Shown in pieces: positions 34,783-48,749 of a DNA stretch of 64,000 bases (position 1 is its first letter; each line of letters starts with the position of its first letter). Position numbers and translations under genes: made by a program. The stretch is from positions 31,237,399-31,301,398 of the forward strand of contig CM034543.1 in assembly GCA_020002185.1 (NCBI GenBank), in the 5' to 3' direction. Under the pieces are notes generated by a model, which did not search any database, was not told the DNA's origin, and saw nothing but the letters and a program-made list of their open reading frames with translations. This DNA is from Paraescarpia echinospica (lineage: Eukaryota; Annelida; Polychaeta; Sabellida; Siboglinidae).

Positions 34783-37700
34783 ATGTCTTCAACAACGAAA
34801 GTTGTCGAACTCCAACCCCCTTCCTCCGTCTTGTGACATCACATCCGACAACAGTTGAATCTGTGGTTCAAATGTGAAGGATGTTTGTGGAAAATGTGCA
34901 CTATCAGACGGAACGGAGGGGCAGCGAGTGTTTGCCTCATTGGCAAACAAGGACACGTACGACAATTCCATAACAGCGTTACGGAATCATTTTGGCCCGA
35001 AGAGGAATGTCATGATGGAGCGATATGTGTTTCAGCAACGCGCACAACGTCCATGCGAAAACGTGCAAGCGTACATAACGGCGCTGCGTGAACTGGTAGT
35101 GAACTGTAGTTTTGGGAATCTCACAGAAGAACTAATTCGTGATCAGTTGATAGAGAAAACCTGTAATTCGCGCATTAGGGAACGATTGCTAATGGAACCG
35201 GACACTCTCACATTAGCCAAAGCCCTAACATTGGCGTCTCGTATGGAAGTTGCTATAACCCAAAGCACACGAATTTAGAGATAGGATGAATCTACAACAG
35301 AAAAGTTCAAGTTGGAGACACCAAGACAACCTCCTATGGTACAAACAATCGGGAAGAAACAAAACAAAGGTAGAAGCAACCACGCGCATGTGCGTCAAGC
35401 ATGTGGCAACTGTGGTTATAACTCTCATGCCACAGGAAGTCCTAGATGCCCTGTCATTGGACAGAAATGTCGGTTTTGCTCCAAGATGAACAATTTTACG
35501 AAATGTTGCCGGTCTACAAATCGGGGTACAGTCGGGCCAATTCACCAGTCGGACAAAACTGGTGAACCAGATGCAATGATCTTGACTGTTAACTCAGTGA
35601 GCGGAGCATCGAAACCATTTAAGACGTGTGATCTGCTGCTGGCAGACACACCACCACACACTAGTAATGGACGTAGGGGCAGAGGTTTCAATTCTCAGCT
35701 ACTCGGTGTACAGGAACCATTTCCAGGCCTATCCCCTGTGCAAACATGACAAAACATTATATAACAAAATTGAACAAGATTGTCACCCAGATAATTAACT
35801 CTAGGTGGCAGGTGGACAAGGAAGCCCCTTTGGCTTATCGAGAGTCCAACCCTTTTATCTATGTGTATCCCGCCCTTCAGAGGTGTGTCGATTTTATTTT
35901 TAAACATATTCACGCTACTAGCACCCACACAATCAGCAGATAATTTACAGTCCTTTCTGAAAATGAGAACTTTCTTATTTCTAATCTACACTGCTCCTTT
36001 GCTCATGTAACTTCATGTCCTCTAGTCCTTCTGTCTTTCTTAACTGAGAAAAAAATATTTCTATCAATAATTTAATAACTATTTATTCTTTTAAACACTT
36101 CTATCTGATCTCCTCTCAATCTCCTGGTCACTAGTGTTGTTAAACAACACTCTTTTAGGCGAATTTCATAACTAAGATCCCTCAGTTTTGATATCATTTT
36201 AGTCGCTCTCCTCTGTACTCTTTCTAGCGTATCTATTAGTCAGGGGGCTTAATCATAAAATTGTTCACATCGTTCTACAAGCATAATTTTTGGACCAGCC
36301 CTAGATATGGCCATGACATCTCATTTTTTCGCGGGAGCCAAGATACATTCTTTAATATATGAAATAACTCCACCTCCCTTTCTTCCCATTCTATGTTTCC
36401 TAAACATTACATATCCTGTCAGGCCCAATTCGGCATCTGACATGTCGGTGGTGGTCCAGGTTTCGGTTATACCTAATATGTGAAGGTCAATATCTTCTAC
36501 CATAATGTTTAGTTCATTTCTTTTGTTTACTACACTCCTTGCATTTAAATAAACACATTTATATCCAGCGTCAGAAGGGTTTTCCAGACTGTTCTTTGCT
36601 GATTTATTTGTGCTGTCTTTATCTATGCCTCCATTTTCAGGCTTCTCTGTGAGTCCCCCCTGCGAATCTAGTTTAAATAGATGCAACCTGTCCCACTGTC
36701 AACAGATCGCAGCAGGTTCTATGAGAAAACTGCTGCCCCTTCCCACTAAGACGGAGGCCATCTCTCATGTACATATCTTCCCTCCCAACAAAGTATCCCC
36801 ATAAAATACCCCCCCTCTTCTTCACACATCTGCTCAACTTGTGCGTTGATCGCCATCCTCTTGCAGTTTCTATACGTTGCCCCCTTTCCTCCCATTACTA
36901 ACAAAATTATAGACATACGACGGTTCTGAAATTCCATTGAATGGGATTGTTCACCTACCAGTGACATACCAGTCTGAAACTGTGACGAGTTTCCCGTTCT
37001 ATGTCACACAGACCGGATCTAGCGAAATGGGAATAAATGTGTTTAACCGTCTCGAATTCACAGTCACAAGGAATGATACTGCCATTCAGTCAGTTGACAT
37101 TGTTGCTGCCTTTCCCACAGTGTTCAACGGGTTTGGGAAAATTGTAAAGTTTATACACCGCCCCCGAGCCAACCCAGAAGTTAAACCTGTGTCACAAGGT
37201 TTACGTCGTCTTCCACTCTCAGTGCGTGACGAAGTGTCGCATCAACTGAAACGTCTATGGCATGATTGAACCAATCAACTCATCACCCTGGATTTGAAAT
37301 CTTGTTGTGTCACGTCGGAAATCGGGTGAAATCACACTATGTGTTCAGCTGAAAGCTGTAAACAAGGACATCATTCCAGACAGTATCCACTGCCAACAAT
37401 GGAGGAACTGTCTGCCGAGTTTCACCACTCAACAGTCTTCACCAAGCTGGACATGAGACGAAGCTACCTGCAGGTCCCCATGGCTGAAGAAAGAATGACT
37501 TGATAGCATTCATCACACATAAGGGAGTTATCCAGTACTGTAGGATGGCGTATGGACTTAGTTCAGCACCTAGTGCTTTCCTGAAGATTGTGTCCTCCGT
37601 ATTGAATGGGTTAGATGGCTGCATCAATCTCTTGGACGACATTGTCATCCATGGACACACACACAGGAACAGCATGACACACGGCTGCAGCTAGTGCTTA

Positions 37701-38440
37701 AAAGGCTGGCTGAGTATCACATCACACTTAATCGCGAGAAGTGTCAGTTTGCCAGGACGAAATCGACTTCCTGAGATACCATCTGTCCTCCAAGGGTGTC
37801 CTACCACTACACTCCAACGTGAAAGCTATTGAGGATCTATCAAGACCGACCAATGTAAAGGAAGTTGCTTCCTCTCTGGACACGACGAATTTCTACCTGA
37901 AATTTTAATATTTTGAACCACTTAGACGACTACAACGCAAAGACGTTCAGAATGGACAGCCGACCAAGTCCAAACCTTCCGCGACTTGAAGCAGAAAATT
38001 GCGACTTCTCCAATTCTCGCACATTTCGATCTAGATGCTTCAACGATCGTGATGACGAATGCTTCAGGAATCGCCCTTGGTGCGGTATTATCGCAAGTGT
38101 CAAATGGCAAAGAGAGGCCAGTCGCATATGTATCCACGAAGCTCTCAGTAACAGAACGGAAGTACTCCTAAGGAGAACGTGAAGCACTGGCATGTATCTT
38201 CGCATGCGAACACTAGCATGTTTTTCTCTTCGGTATAAAAGTCACGCTGAAGACGGACCACTTGGCAATTTCAACGCAGTTAGCAACTTCCGGTTCGGGC
38301 CACAGGCCATTGCGAATCTGCCGATGGTCTGATCACCTACACCAATATGACTTTGACATTCAGTACACTGCTGTTTCCACCCGCTAGGTGTCGATGCAAG
38401 CAGACGTGTGGTAGCCACCTCCCAGCAATTTGCCAAAAGG
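34783..38440 (+). mobile_element. Decayed Ty3-type LTR retrotransposon (gag, protease, RT, RNase H), nested insertion
   Basis: Gag begins at the ATG at 34783-34785 but soon meets a stop; its capsid-like part is 34874-35278. A zinc-knuckle region with several Cys/His follows at 35380-35510. A protease-like segment sits at about 35670-35750, where the catalytic triplet reads DVG rather than DTG. The body is interrupted at about 35755-36925 by a reverse CR1 copy and resumes with the rest of the protease linker (36926-37269). RT pieces at 37300-37760 keep an FxYCRMxxGLxxAP-type block and an LDDI site. RNase H is at 37930-38330. Frameshifts and stops throughout, no integrase, and no 3' LTR: inactive and truncated. 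Confidence 0.8.
35755..36925 (-). mobile_element. Internally deleted CR1-like element inserted in the LTR element
   Basis: Reverse orientation. 36746-36925 matches the esterase ORF1 end and 36321-36686 matches the start of ORF2 endonuclease of the element at 58940-63155. 35770-36300 matches that element's RT C-terminus and 3' UTR, so about 2 kb of middle is missing. GGKGATYRNCKRMAINA is almost identical in both copies, so they belong to the same family. Confidence 0.8.
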
Positions 38441-38489
38441 TACTGACAAATTCGATTAATGGCTGATGATGCTTATCTGTATATGATGT

Positions 38490-39510
38490 GTAGTGCAGCG
38501 TGAAGCCGTCGTTGTCAAACTACACATTGATAAAAACATTTGCACTCTCATGAGAGCAATAAACGAACTTCATATCGCAATATCGATCAACCTGATTCGA
38601 ATACGCGAGAAATTGGATCCCCCGGTGTCACTACACAACACTGCACACGACTTAAACCGTTACGCTATACCGAACACAATGTCCCGAAAAACAAGCACCA
38701 AGACGTCCCCAGATGACCATGGAGTTGACGCCGACACTGAGCGTACTCAGCCTTTAGAGGGACACACATTGAGAAATGCGTTGTTAGCGCTTCTAAAAGA
38801 CGAGGATAAATTCCAGAACATTGCAACATCCATCAGCGAAAGCATTATCAGCAAACAACTAAAAACACAAACATTCACTGACATGCTGATCAAAGCCATC
38901 ATGGTCTCAGAACAATTCAGCGCAATCAAAGTAGATGTGCATCAGGCTTGCAGCATTGGCGCAAGCAAGACAACCGCAGAAGTAAACGCAATTAACGCAA
39001 CAATACGTGCCCTGGAAGCGTCCAGAGAAAAAAGCTTGAACAAGCGAATGTGGCAGTGCTTGACCAATTAGATGAACAAGAACAATACAGCCGTCGAAAT
39101 TGCCTCGTATTTCACGGAGTGTCCGAACAAGAAAAGGACACGACCACCGCGGTGACCGACCTGTGCAGCCGATCGCTCGGCGTGACGGTGGACAATAGCA
39201 ACATCGACCGCAGCCACCGTCTTGGCAAGCCGAATGGAGACAAGCCACGACCACTAATCGTTAAGTTCACCTGCTACGAACAGCGACGGAAGATCTTCTC
39301 CGCCAAGCAAAAACTTAAAGGTACAAAAACTGTCATAACCGAGAACCTAACGAGGCGACGCAGTGTTTGCACAGTGAGTGCGATGTGCTGCCTGAGTGAC
39401 AGCGACATGGACAATGGACGGACGTATTGTATGTCTTATGTCTTCCGGCCGCAAGGTAAATATTACCACTGAGCGCGAGCTCCAGCAATTTAGACACTGA
39501 ATGTTGTGTA
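38490..39510 (+). mobile_element. Isolated non-LTR ORF1 (coiled coil plus RNA-binding-like domain)
   Basis: 38681-39071 encodes an ORF1 N-terminus starting MSRKTSTKTSPDDHG, with a helical region. After a frame change, 39050-39350 reads LDEQEQYSRRNCLVFHGV, IDRSHRLGKPNGDKPRPLIV and KFTCYEQRRKIFSAKQKLKG, the usual ORF1 core. A second frame change restores VNITTERELQQFRH at the end near 39500. No ORF2 follows, so this is a 3'-lacking fragment or a processed piece. Confidence 0.75.
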
Positions 39511-39862
39511 GTGTCTCCAGAAACCAAAAAAAAAAAGATTTACGGTATAATAGAATGACAATGTATTTGTAAGTTGTAGGCATTCTGCCAACCTGCTCTA
39601 GCGTTACAAATATGTTTTCTCACCTGTTTTTGTTTTTGGTTCACCTTGTTTTGTTGTTTTGTAACTCTGACTAATTAATTGCCATTGCATCTAAGCACTT
39701 TTTGATTAGGTTACTGTCGCGGCACTGTATGTTTTTCAAAATGCCAACATTTCACTTTTTAAAAAATCTCTGATATTCTTGTTAACGTGTATCAATTTAG
39801 TATCTATGCTCCATTTGTTTATATTAGTTGTTGTGTAAACTGATTCATATGATGATGTCGAG
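39510..39862. other. AT-rich flank, nothing recognised
   Basis: No gene or repeat was recognised between the ORF1 remnant and the TTAA-flanked element. Confidence 0.4.
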
Positions 39863-39863
39863 T

Positions 39864-41018
39864 TTAAGGTGGCTGCATCGGCTATTATATGCTTCTTTTG
39901 AATTAATCATTTCTAAGTTTTGAAGATAAGCTAACCATTTTTTCTCAGAGTTTGCCACAGATACTAAACAATACTCCAAACCTAAAAGAATTTATTGTTT
40001 ATATGTTGTTTAGAGATATTTAAATGTGTTTAAAGACAATTAAAAAATATGTCAAAAATCACCTTAAAATGGCATTTTATTTCATTTTGAGAAACTCCCC
40101 AAAAGAAAAATTTGTATTGGTGTAAGTACAAACTTGTTATTGACATTCAGACGGGTTTTTTGGTAAACAAATGCATATTAAGTTTGATACAGCTTCATAA
40201 ACATTTTGCTACAATGTTGAAAGACAGCAAAAATCCGTACTGCATTTTTGGCACGACCCCTTCACCAAACATAAAACCATCCCTTGCAATTTTTGGTAAA
40301 CACACGTCGAGTTCATATGCCAAATTATGGCTTTGTAAATATTGTAGTTTTTATAAAAGTTACATTAAGTAATACTTCCTGGTTGTTACCAATAATACAC
40401 CTGTCACCAGATGCTTGTTTTTTGCTTAGAAATGTGACTTTTTTACTGGCAAGTGGCTTATTTCAACATAATTTGTACATACACTTCTATTACTGAGATT
40501 TTCCCCCAAGCTTTTCCCGCCAAGTTGTCTCATAATATTGTGTTACGAAGGGCCATGTGTTGAACTTGTTGTGGTAGACAAGATTGGTTGACACCTGCTG
40601 GGGTCATTCACGTGTCATTGCAAATGGCGGCTGAGGTCGGGCATTATCGGAGAATAAACAAAACTACTGCCAGTATTTGGTGATTTGACAGCGTGATGCA
40701 TTTAGGTAATTATAATACAACAGCATAGTGGCATGATAATAACCAGACTATTATGATCTGCATTGATGGTGAATGAATTTATGTTTGAACTGGGCTAACG
40801 CTCACGTGATCGTCACTAGGGAAACATCGTCAGTTTCCAAGAATCTGAAAAAGGACTATCCACAGACACACTAAAAATACTAGTTTTTAAAGGACTGATT
40901 GGTGACACATGGCGTTAGTGCCTTGGTTTTTTTAATAGTACACATGTTCAAACTGACACCTTCTATGAAGAAAAAATAAAGAAATCAACTGAAACGATGG
41001 CCGGTGCAGCTACCTTAA
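39864..41018. mobile_element. Non-autonomous DNA transposon candidate with TTAA target duplication
   Basis: GGTGGCTGCATCGGC at 39868-39882 is the imperfect reverse complement of GCCGGTGCAGCTACC at 41000-41014. Both ends are flanked by TTAA (39864-39867 and 41015-41018). The interior (1.1 kb) has no transposase-like frame. TTAA duplications are typical of the piggyBac and Kolobok superfamilies; which applies is not decided. Confidence 0.6.
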
Positions 41019-41129
41019 ATAGCACCATCACATATTATTTATATTTTAATTTATATTTATATGTTGTAGGCCCCTCCTCTGAATTTGTTTACCCCGTGTG
41101 GAATATAATTTGGCAGTCTACTACCAGCT

Positions 41130-44100
41130 AAACGAGTCGTGAAACTATGGATTCTCTTCCACGTAATTATACGAATCAAGATTTAAGAAATATCTGCATG
41201 CCTTGAATAGAGATGAAGATACAAACCCTTTTGACTTAGCTAATATCGATAGTAATTATTATGATGTTAATGATATACTTTCTGATAACTACAGGAATAC
41301 TAACTTTCAATTTAGAGTACTTCATCTTAACATTCAATGACTGGCATCAAAATTTAACAATCTTGAAAATTTATTATCTCACTTACTGGAAGCACATGTT
41401 GAAGTTGATTATATCCTACTTTCTGAAACCTTCTTAAATGATGACAATGCGTATCTTTACAAACTGCCAAATTATAACATGTTTTATAAAAACAAGCATA
41501 CCAATACCAAAGGTAGTGTTTGTATAAATGTGCGTGATGATATTCAATATCATATTCGTGATGATCTTAGTATTTTTGTAGAGGGTGAATTCGAGTCCAT
41601 TTTTATACAATCCAATGACAAAGGTTCTACTTCCATTGTTGGAGAGATCTACCGTATTTCTAATATAGATGTTAGTTCATCACTTAAATATTATGATTAA
41701 ATTTTAAACAAAATTCGAAACTCAACTCATCAAATTATAATTGGAACAGATCAAAATCTTAAATTGGACTCGCATAAAACTTCAAGTTACATGCTAGATA
41801 TGTTTTTTTGGTTCCTACAATTACTAAACTAACACGTATCACCCGTAAATCTGCAACCCTTATTGGTAATATTTATTTAAGACATACCAATTCAATTGTC
41901 CATTCTGGCATACTTTATAACGACATATCGGAACATTTGCCTATATTTTGTTTAATTGGTAAATGTAAATCACCAAACCATTACTACATAAGCCGCTTAT
42001 CTTCAAACATAAGTCAGTTTCCGAAGCATCTATCCATCATATAACTTCCGCTCTTAAAGAAATTGATTTGACTCACTTACATCGGTTATAATATATAAAT
42101 AATGCATTTACAGAATTTATGACACAACTCCATAATGTTGTTGATTCCTTTGGCCCAGATAAAAGTATTAAGATCAAATCAAAATATGTAATCAGGAATG
42201 AATAGATGACCAAATGTCTAATGAAATCTTCTACAACATCCAATAAACTTTATCGAAAATGTATTGGTAAGTCAAAGTCACATTCCACTTACGTTCGTTA
42301 TACTAAGTACATAAATCTTTATAATAAACTAAAGCATATTGCTAAAATAACTTATTATTTTAATTAAAAAGACATGGCAGATACTTCGAACAATAATCGG
42401 GAAACAAAATTATAAATCAAGTATCCCTACACATTTCAAACTCAACACTACCATAATTAATGACCCTGATCAAATTTCGAATATATTTTTTTTGTAATTT
42501 CTTTACAAACATTGGACCGAGTTACTCTAAAGCAGTCCCTAAGCCCCAAACCAATTTTACCGCATACCTAAACAAAAGTCATGGTAAAAGTATGAATATA
42601 TGTTTATGAATCCCATGGATGCAAATGAAGTCAGCCAAATAATAAAATCTCTTCAACCCAAGAAAAATTGTGGGTATGACAATTTAAGTCAGTACTTTCT
42701 AAAATAAATTGGTTAAGGAGTGTCTCTACCAATAGCTATTCTGATAAACGAGTCTTTAAGTGAGGGATTTGTACCATACGAATTAAAAATTGCTAAAATT
42801 ATACCAGTCTATCAATCAAAAGCTAACAATAAATTTTTCAACAATAAACCTATATCTTTACTTCCCGCTATTTCAAAGATATTAGGAAAGATTGTATATA
42901 AAAGGACCTACGTTTTTTATATACAAATAACAACATCTTGAATAATAACCAATATGGTTTCCGATCGAAATATTCCACATTTAATGCGGCATCTAAATTA
43001 GTTTCTGACGTTTTAAATGCGTTAGAAAAAAGACTCAGTCATCAGTGTAGTTTTTTTAAATTTAAATAAGGCGTTCGATACCATTGATCATCAGATTTTA
43101 TTACATAAGTTAGATTATTACGGAATAAGGGGTGCCCCTCTTAATTGGTTCAGGAGCTATCTTACAAATAAAACACGATATGTAACTTGTGACAACAGTG
43201 CTTCGCTTCCACAAAATATCACATTCGGTGTGTCGCAGGGCTCTAATCTTGTCCACTTTTATTTATTTTATACATAAATGATCTCCCGTTTTGTGTGAAA
43301 CAAAGTAAAGCTATATTATTTACTGATGATACCACGGTATATATGAATGAAAATCATATTACTAAACTTTACAATGACATAAAAAAAGAACTCCAAGTAT
43401 TAGCTGACTGGTTTCATGCTAATAAGCTCTCATTAAATGTATCCAAATCAAAATAAATGTTGTTTTCTAGGTCACGACATCTACATATTAAACAAATAGC
43501 ATTACAGATGTCAGATCAGATAATTCAGCCTTCCCATTGTGTAGGCCTTCTTATTGATGATAAACTTGACTGGCATGAACACATAAATGTCTGCAGAAAA
43601 ACTTTCAAGTGCTCTATATGTTACACAAAAATTAAGTTAATCGCTTTCTTCCTGTAGAATCCCTACAGACGATTTATTATGCATTAGTATATCCATATTT
43701 GACAAATGGAATAATCCCTTGGGATCTACACATAAAAGCTACACAAAGTAATTATTCATTATGGCCAAAAAAATTTTTCGTAGTATTCTTCGAACTGCTT
43801 TCCACTCATCCCCTGTTCACACGGTTAAATGTACTAAAACTGAAGGATATTTATGAAATAGAAATTGCGAAATTTATGTATAATTATTGTCATAGCAATC
43901 TCCCAGTATCGTTATCTAATATTTGTACAGTAACCTGTGATATTCACAATCATGAAACAAGGCAACTTAGACATATTCGTCCAATCAGCAGTTCTACCCT
44001 ACGATCATCAAATAGTTTATTATGCAATGGGCCGATAGTATCAACTAATATTTTGCCTGATATTCAAACTAAACCTAACATTACCAGCCTTGTATCTTCT

Positions 44101-44600
44101 CTAAAGTCATGTGTCTTAAAACACTATGTCTATGAAGATACTACACCGTATTCAATGTGTTATCACTCTTGTGGTTTTTTTTATTTGCTTAGTCTTAAAC
44201 GGTTTATGAAAATACCACTACATATTACATTGTTATTATTGGATTGTTCCTCTTCAATCTTGCATTAGTGTTGTATATATGTGAAACGAAAAATATGTTG
44301 TTAATTTTTGGGCCTACCAACCACGTCACTACTGTTACCTACTATTTATGGTAGTGTATTAACTGTCTGCTTGTAGTTATATTGCAAGTTGTATCTACAA
44401 CAATGCTATATTACCGTTATCAGTGGTTGGCAGCGACCAGTGAGTCAAGTTATATATGTTTTCTGTTATAACATTGTATATCTGTATAACAGCCTTAGCT
44501 CTGCAGCCAATTAGGAATTGTAAAGTTTGTATACGTTTTGTGTTTCATTTATCTTCTGTATTATACAAATCCGAAATAAACCTACCTACCTACCTACCTT
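41130..44600 (+). mobile_element. Decayed CR1/Jockey-like non-LTR retrotransposon with (CCTA)n tail
   Basis: Endonuclease at 41300-41700 (FRVLHLNIQ, VDYILLSETFLNDDN). RT at 42590-43340: NKAFDTIDHQILLHKLDYYG, a GVSQGS turn (usually GVPQGS), and an active-site block reading LFTDDTT. C-terminal segments are at 43457-43657 and 43699-44268. The 3' end is an AATAAA and four CCTA repeats at 44574-44600. Numerous stops; inactive. Close in layout to the element at 9720-13030. Confidence 0.85.
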
Positions 44601-45370
44601 AAACATAACAGGGGGCGCCACTTGCTCGCTTTCCCGGATCAGTGAACATGTCACGGATCAGTAGGCACTTCAAATAGCAATGTGTGCATCAAAGTGGGTC
44701 GCGTTGGAGTAGAGAACTCGATTGACTCGTATGCACAGTAAACAGGATTACTCAGGTGGGTTTTTTCATACTAAAACCTAAATATATAAATTGTTCTCTG
44801 TGTAATAGCGTTTGTATCTATGTGTCGTACTTATGAGCTTTGTTTGATTGTTGTATTTAAGAGAGCTGTTGTGTCAGTTTTGACTTTTGTTGTCAGTTGT
44901 AGGGTGCCCTATTGTGGACATGTTCCATTAAAAGTGTTAAGGCACAACATTTTTCTCCTATCTTCCGGATTCGGGTTAATCAGCTGTGGCAATAACCTAT
45001 TACTACTGTCTCCAGGTAAATTATATATTGTATCTCCTGTAATACAAGTGGATGGAACAAACACTGGATTTGTAAATTACGATATTACAATAAATGCACG
45101 TTTATAAAATATATGTTACGTTTGTAACTGTATAAGAATCTCATGACGGTCACGCATCAGTGAACACGAGTAATATGTGTGAATCTCCATTTAGTTTCTG
45201 CTATTTTTTAAGCCAAGCGTGTAGTTATAAAGCAGTTTGTTTCGTCGCGTATTACATCCATTTGTGGACTTGTGAAAAAGGTATCAGCGGAATAAAAAAA
45301 GCCACATCCACAATATTTCCGATTAGTTCGTAGGCAGTTTGGGGCAGACTATTATGTTTAAATATCTACA
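44600..45370. repeat. Dispersed repeat unit (copy 1 of a three-copy set)
   Basis: Contains CCCGGATCAGTGAACATGTC, GTGTCGTACTTATGAGCTT and TATATATTGTATCTCCTGTA. Related copies are at 48955-49440 and 49145-49860. Confidence 0.7.
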
Positions 45371-45444
45371 CCATTGCTGACAGAATGTATATGTTAGATA
45401 CAGGAGTCTCCTGTATGAAAAAAATTATCCGTTCAGGTGTAGTT

Positions 45445-45665
45445 GAAAACACTACCCCTCGAAAACACTACAGTAGCGTTTTGAGGGTACGCTCAAAACA
45501 CTACCGTAGTGTTCGGAGGGTACCCTCAAAACACTACAGTTACGCTCAAAACACTACCATAGTGTTCGGAGGGTACCCTCAAAACACTACAGTTACGCTC
45601 AAAACACTACCGTAGTGTTCGGAGGGTACCCTCAAAACACTACAGTTACGCTCAAAACACTACCC
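45445..45665. repeat. 53-bp minisatellite with self-complementary units
   Basis: Three near-identical 53-bp units start at 45514, 45567 and 45620, with half-units before. Each contains AACACTACCGTAGTGTT, a perfect inverted repeat, and GGGTACCC. Confidence 0.85.
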
Positions 45666-45777
45666 CTGACATTTGTATTCAAATGTTCACTTTCTTTGTG
45701 TTCCGGACAAGCGCTACGAAGCTTTACATGGGATGGGGACGTATGCAGGTAAAGGTTATGTAACAAATAAAAACGAA

Positions 45778-46053
45778 AATGTGTTATCTCGTCGGGCTGT
45801 TGACATCAGACAGATAGCATCAATTGCTACGGCACTTATAAAGCTCTACGGTTCTCTTTATTTCTGGGTGTTTGTCCGTGGTCCCATATCACTGTTAGTT
45901 TTGCATGTATGGGGCTAACACTTTGTGTGCGATCTAGCGAGCCAAGCGGACACGGACAAGCACACATAAATAAAGAGAACCGTAGTGCTTTATCAGTGCC
46001 GTAGCAATTGATGCTATCTGTCTGATGTCAACAGCCCGACGAGATAACACATT
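45778..46053. repeat. Foldback element, ~105-bp arms
   Basis: AATGTGTTATCTCGTCGGGC at 45778 is mirrored by GCCCGACGAGATAACACATT ending at 46053. Pairing continues for about 105 bp with some mismatches (to about 45885 and 45945). A (CA)n array starts about 8 bp after the right arm. Confidence 0.85.
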
Positions 46054-46057
46054 ATAT

Positions 46058-46238
<181 letters not shown>

Positions 46239-46399
46239 AAACCATTCAACTACTGTGTGCCATACAAACAATGTAATCAGAACAAATACTCTCAGGCAGG
46301 ACAGAATGAATGCAATCATCTTCATGACACCGAAAGCACGCAACAAAGCGCGCAGAAAGAGCTGAAGAATTAAACAGTTAACTTTGCCGCAAAAGTGGG

Positions 46400-47090
46400 C
46401 TTTCTACTGGAGTGTACTAACGCTGAGAGATGACGCAACCAAGGCGTACGACGAGCAGTACCGCTGAAAAGAGCGAGGAGCCACTAAGTTCAGATGAAAT
46501 AGCTTTGAAATTCGTGGAACTCCTGACCGATGAGACATTCATTGGTAAGCTAAGATCTGCCTTGTACCCCCAGGTGCTGGCAGATAAGATTGACACTCTA
46601 ACAGCCAAGATATCTAATCTACACGAGCGGTTAGAAAAGAATGAACAGTACATAGAGACTCTAGAGAAGAGACTTGCGGCGATCGCCTGGAACAATATTC
46701 TAGACGTTGTAATGTAAGAATTCAGGGAATTGAAGAAACTGACAGTGAAGACATCACTGCGAAAGTACTGGCTGTTGTTAACGACACTATGGCCTCCTGT
46801 GACGAACAATGATATTGTCATCAGCCATATACCATAGCCATAGCCCAGGTCTAACATTGTGCAATTCATTTGTGCACGCTTGCGCGACGCGGTACTACGG
46901 TCCAGACAGAAAGACAAATGGTACTGATGTAAATTTGTAACTGAAAATGTTGTCCTTCGGATGAGTCAAATGATTACACGTCTACCTGTAAGTGGCCAGT
47001 ATAAATATTCCAACCATTTCAACGAAAAGAAACCGGAAAACTCTGATATTTAGCCATCAATAATTTGTTGCTCAAATATAACACATTTAT
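46400..47090 (+). mobile_element. Fragment of a non-LTR ORF1
   Basis: 46430-46717 encodes a short ORF1-like protein with a coiled-coil segment (LTAKISNLHERLEKNEQYIE). After a frame change comes RRNVRIQGIEETDSEDITAK, typical of ORF1 proteins, and stops then accumulate. No ORF2 follows. Confidence 0.6.
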
Positions 47091-48745
47091 CAAGTCATAT
47101 GAGGATCACAAGCTAGTCTTTGCTATTAAACAATGATCCATTGTCATTCGCGTCTTGCAGGTACCCAGTGTTGCACGAGCTTCTTTTCAATTGGTGGGTT
47201 GATTTCTACGGCACTGCATCTGATAGTAGTCTGGTAGTCGTTCATTGGCTCACATAACATTCCATCTGTTTGTTTACCAAATCGAGCACACTTATGATAT
47301 TGAACTCCATATCAATTGCTTGAAAATGTCATTGTTAATGTGATGGTAACAAATAAATGTAATGATGGTTGCCTCAACTTATCTTACTGTTTACTGATAA
47401 CAAAATAATACAACAGGTAAACAACACAAGGAAGTAGTCTTTGTTCACATTAAATACTTGTGACACAAACTCCATATGATTCTGTCTGGTGAATATTTTC
47501 TTATACCAGTAGTGTAATTCACTATGTACACCCATATTAACGCACATGTACAAAACACCCAAGAATGGCTGCATCTTGCTATTCTTACGACTTTTCAACA
47601 TGAGCACGTTCAGATACACTAGCAAACACGTCAAATTATCAAACTTAAAAGGCTTTATAAATACTTTTAAATTGCACACTTTTTATAGATAACAGAATGT
47701 ATGCATTCTGTTACCTGGATGACAATTGTTTTTTGAAAATCTTGGCAAAATATACTCTCACACAATAAACTATCTTTACTATCTAACTTTCCCATGCTCA
47801 TAAATAATGAGCCAGTTATGGGAACATGACGAAAACTGGTCTGTTCTGTTCTTCGTTAGACCTGGATGTGTTCCCGGGGGAATGTTCTGATGGGTCCAGT
47901 AGATGCTCTGCTGAATGAAATATCAACTAGTAGAAACGTTGCATCAGATACAGTTTGCTCATATGACATATATTTTACTTTTGAAATGTAAACAAACATA
48001 TCAAGTCAAGAGCCTTCAGTCTGATCCCACTGTTATTAATTACCAATTAGGTGCTCTCAAATTCGCCGTTTCCCGTACGACGTCACTGCGGAAACACGCA
48101 TTCGTGTACAAGACGCAATAAACTCGCGTGTGCATTTTTATGATATATTTGCCTGTTTGTGATAGTATTATGTTATTATATTGGATTGATGTAACACAAA
48201 TGATTCTACGGTATTCCCTCGCAGTTTTTGTGTGTGGACACAATAATGAGAGTGGCACCTGTCATACATGCTATTTTGTTATTAATGCCCCATTAGTGCT
48301 GCCAATAGATATGGTCAAAGGACAGTTGCGTTGTTCATTACATGCACATCGCTCTTTGTGTCACACTAGTCACAACCGGCTCCACTTGCGAACCCTAGTA
48401 TTACGCCAACAATGGAGGACTCGACGAATAGAATCTGTAAAGCATCACTGTGTTCATTGTGGTATACGCGACGTATCATAACCGACATCACAACCTGATC
48501 TAGACATGCTGCCAATATAGTCAACGCAGTCACCGCTTAATGTGATTTTGAAAGGCTTTTTCTGGCATGTTTCAACGAGTCGCATTCAGGATCCGTAAAA
48601 GTGTTATTTAAATGGTTAATGCTACATGTTGGAAACTCATGTCAGTTCGTGAAAACAACTTACAACGTTGGCCACTCTTCCAGCATTATATTTACTTGAA
48701 TAGGGTCGCGCACACAACGTACACACGCTAGCAAGCACATAAGCA
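47090..48745. other. Intergenic, nothing recognised
   Basis: Only short AT-driven open frames; no repeat or gene family recognised. Confidence 0.4.
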
Positions 48746-48749
48746 AGCA

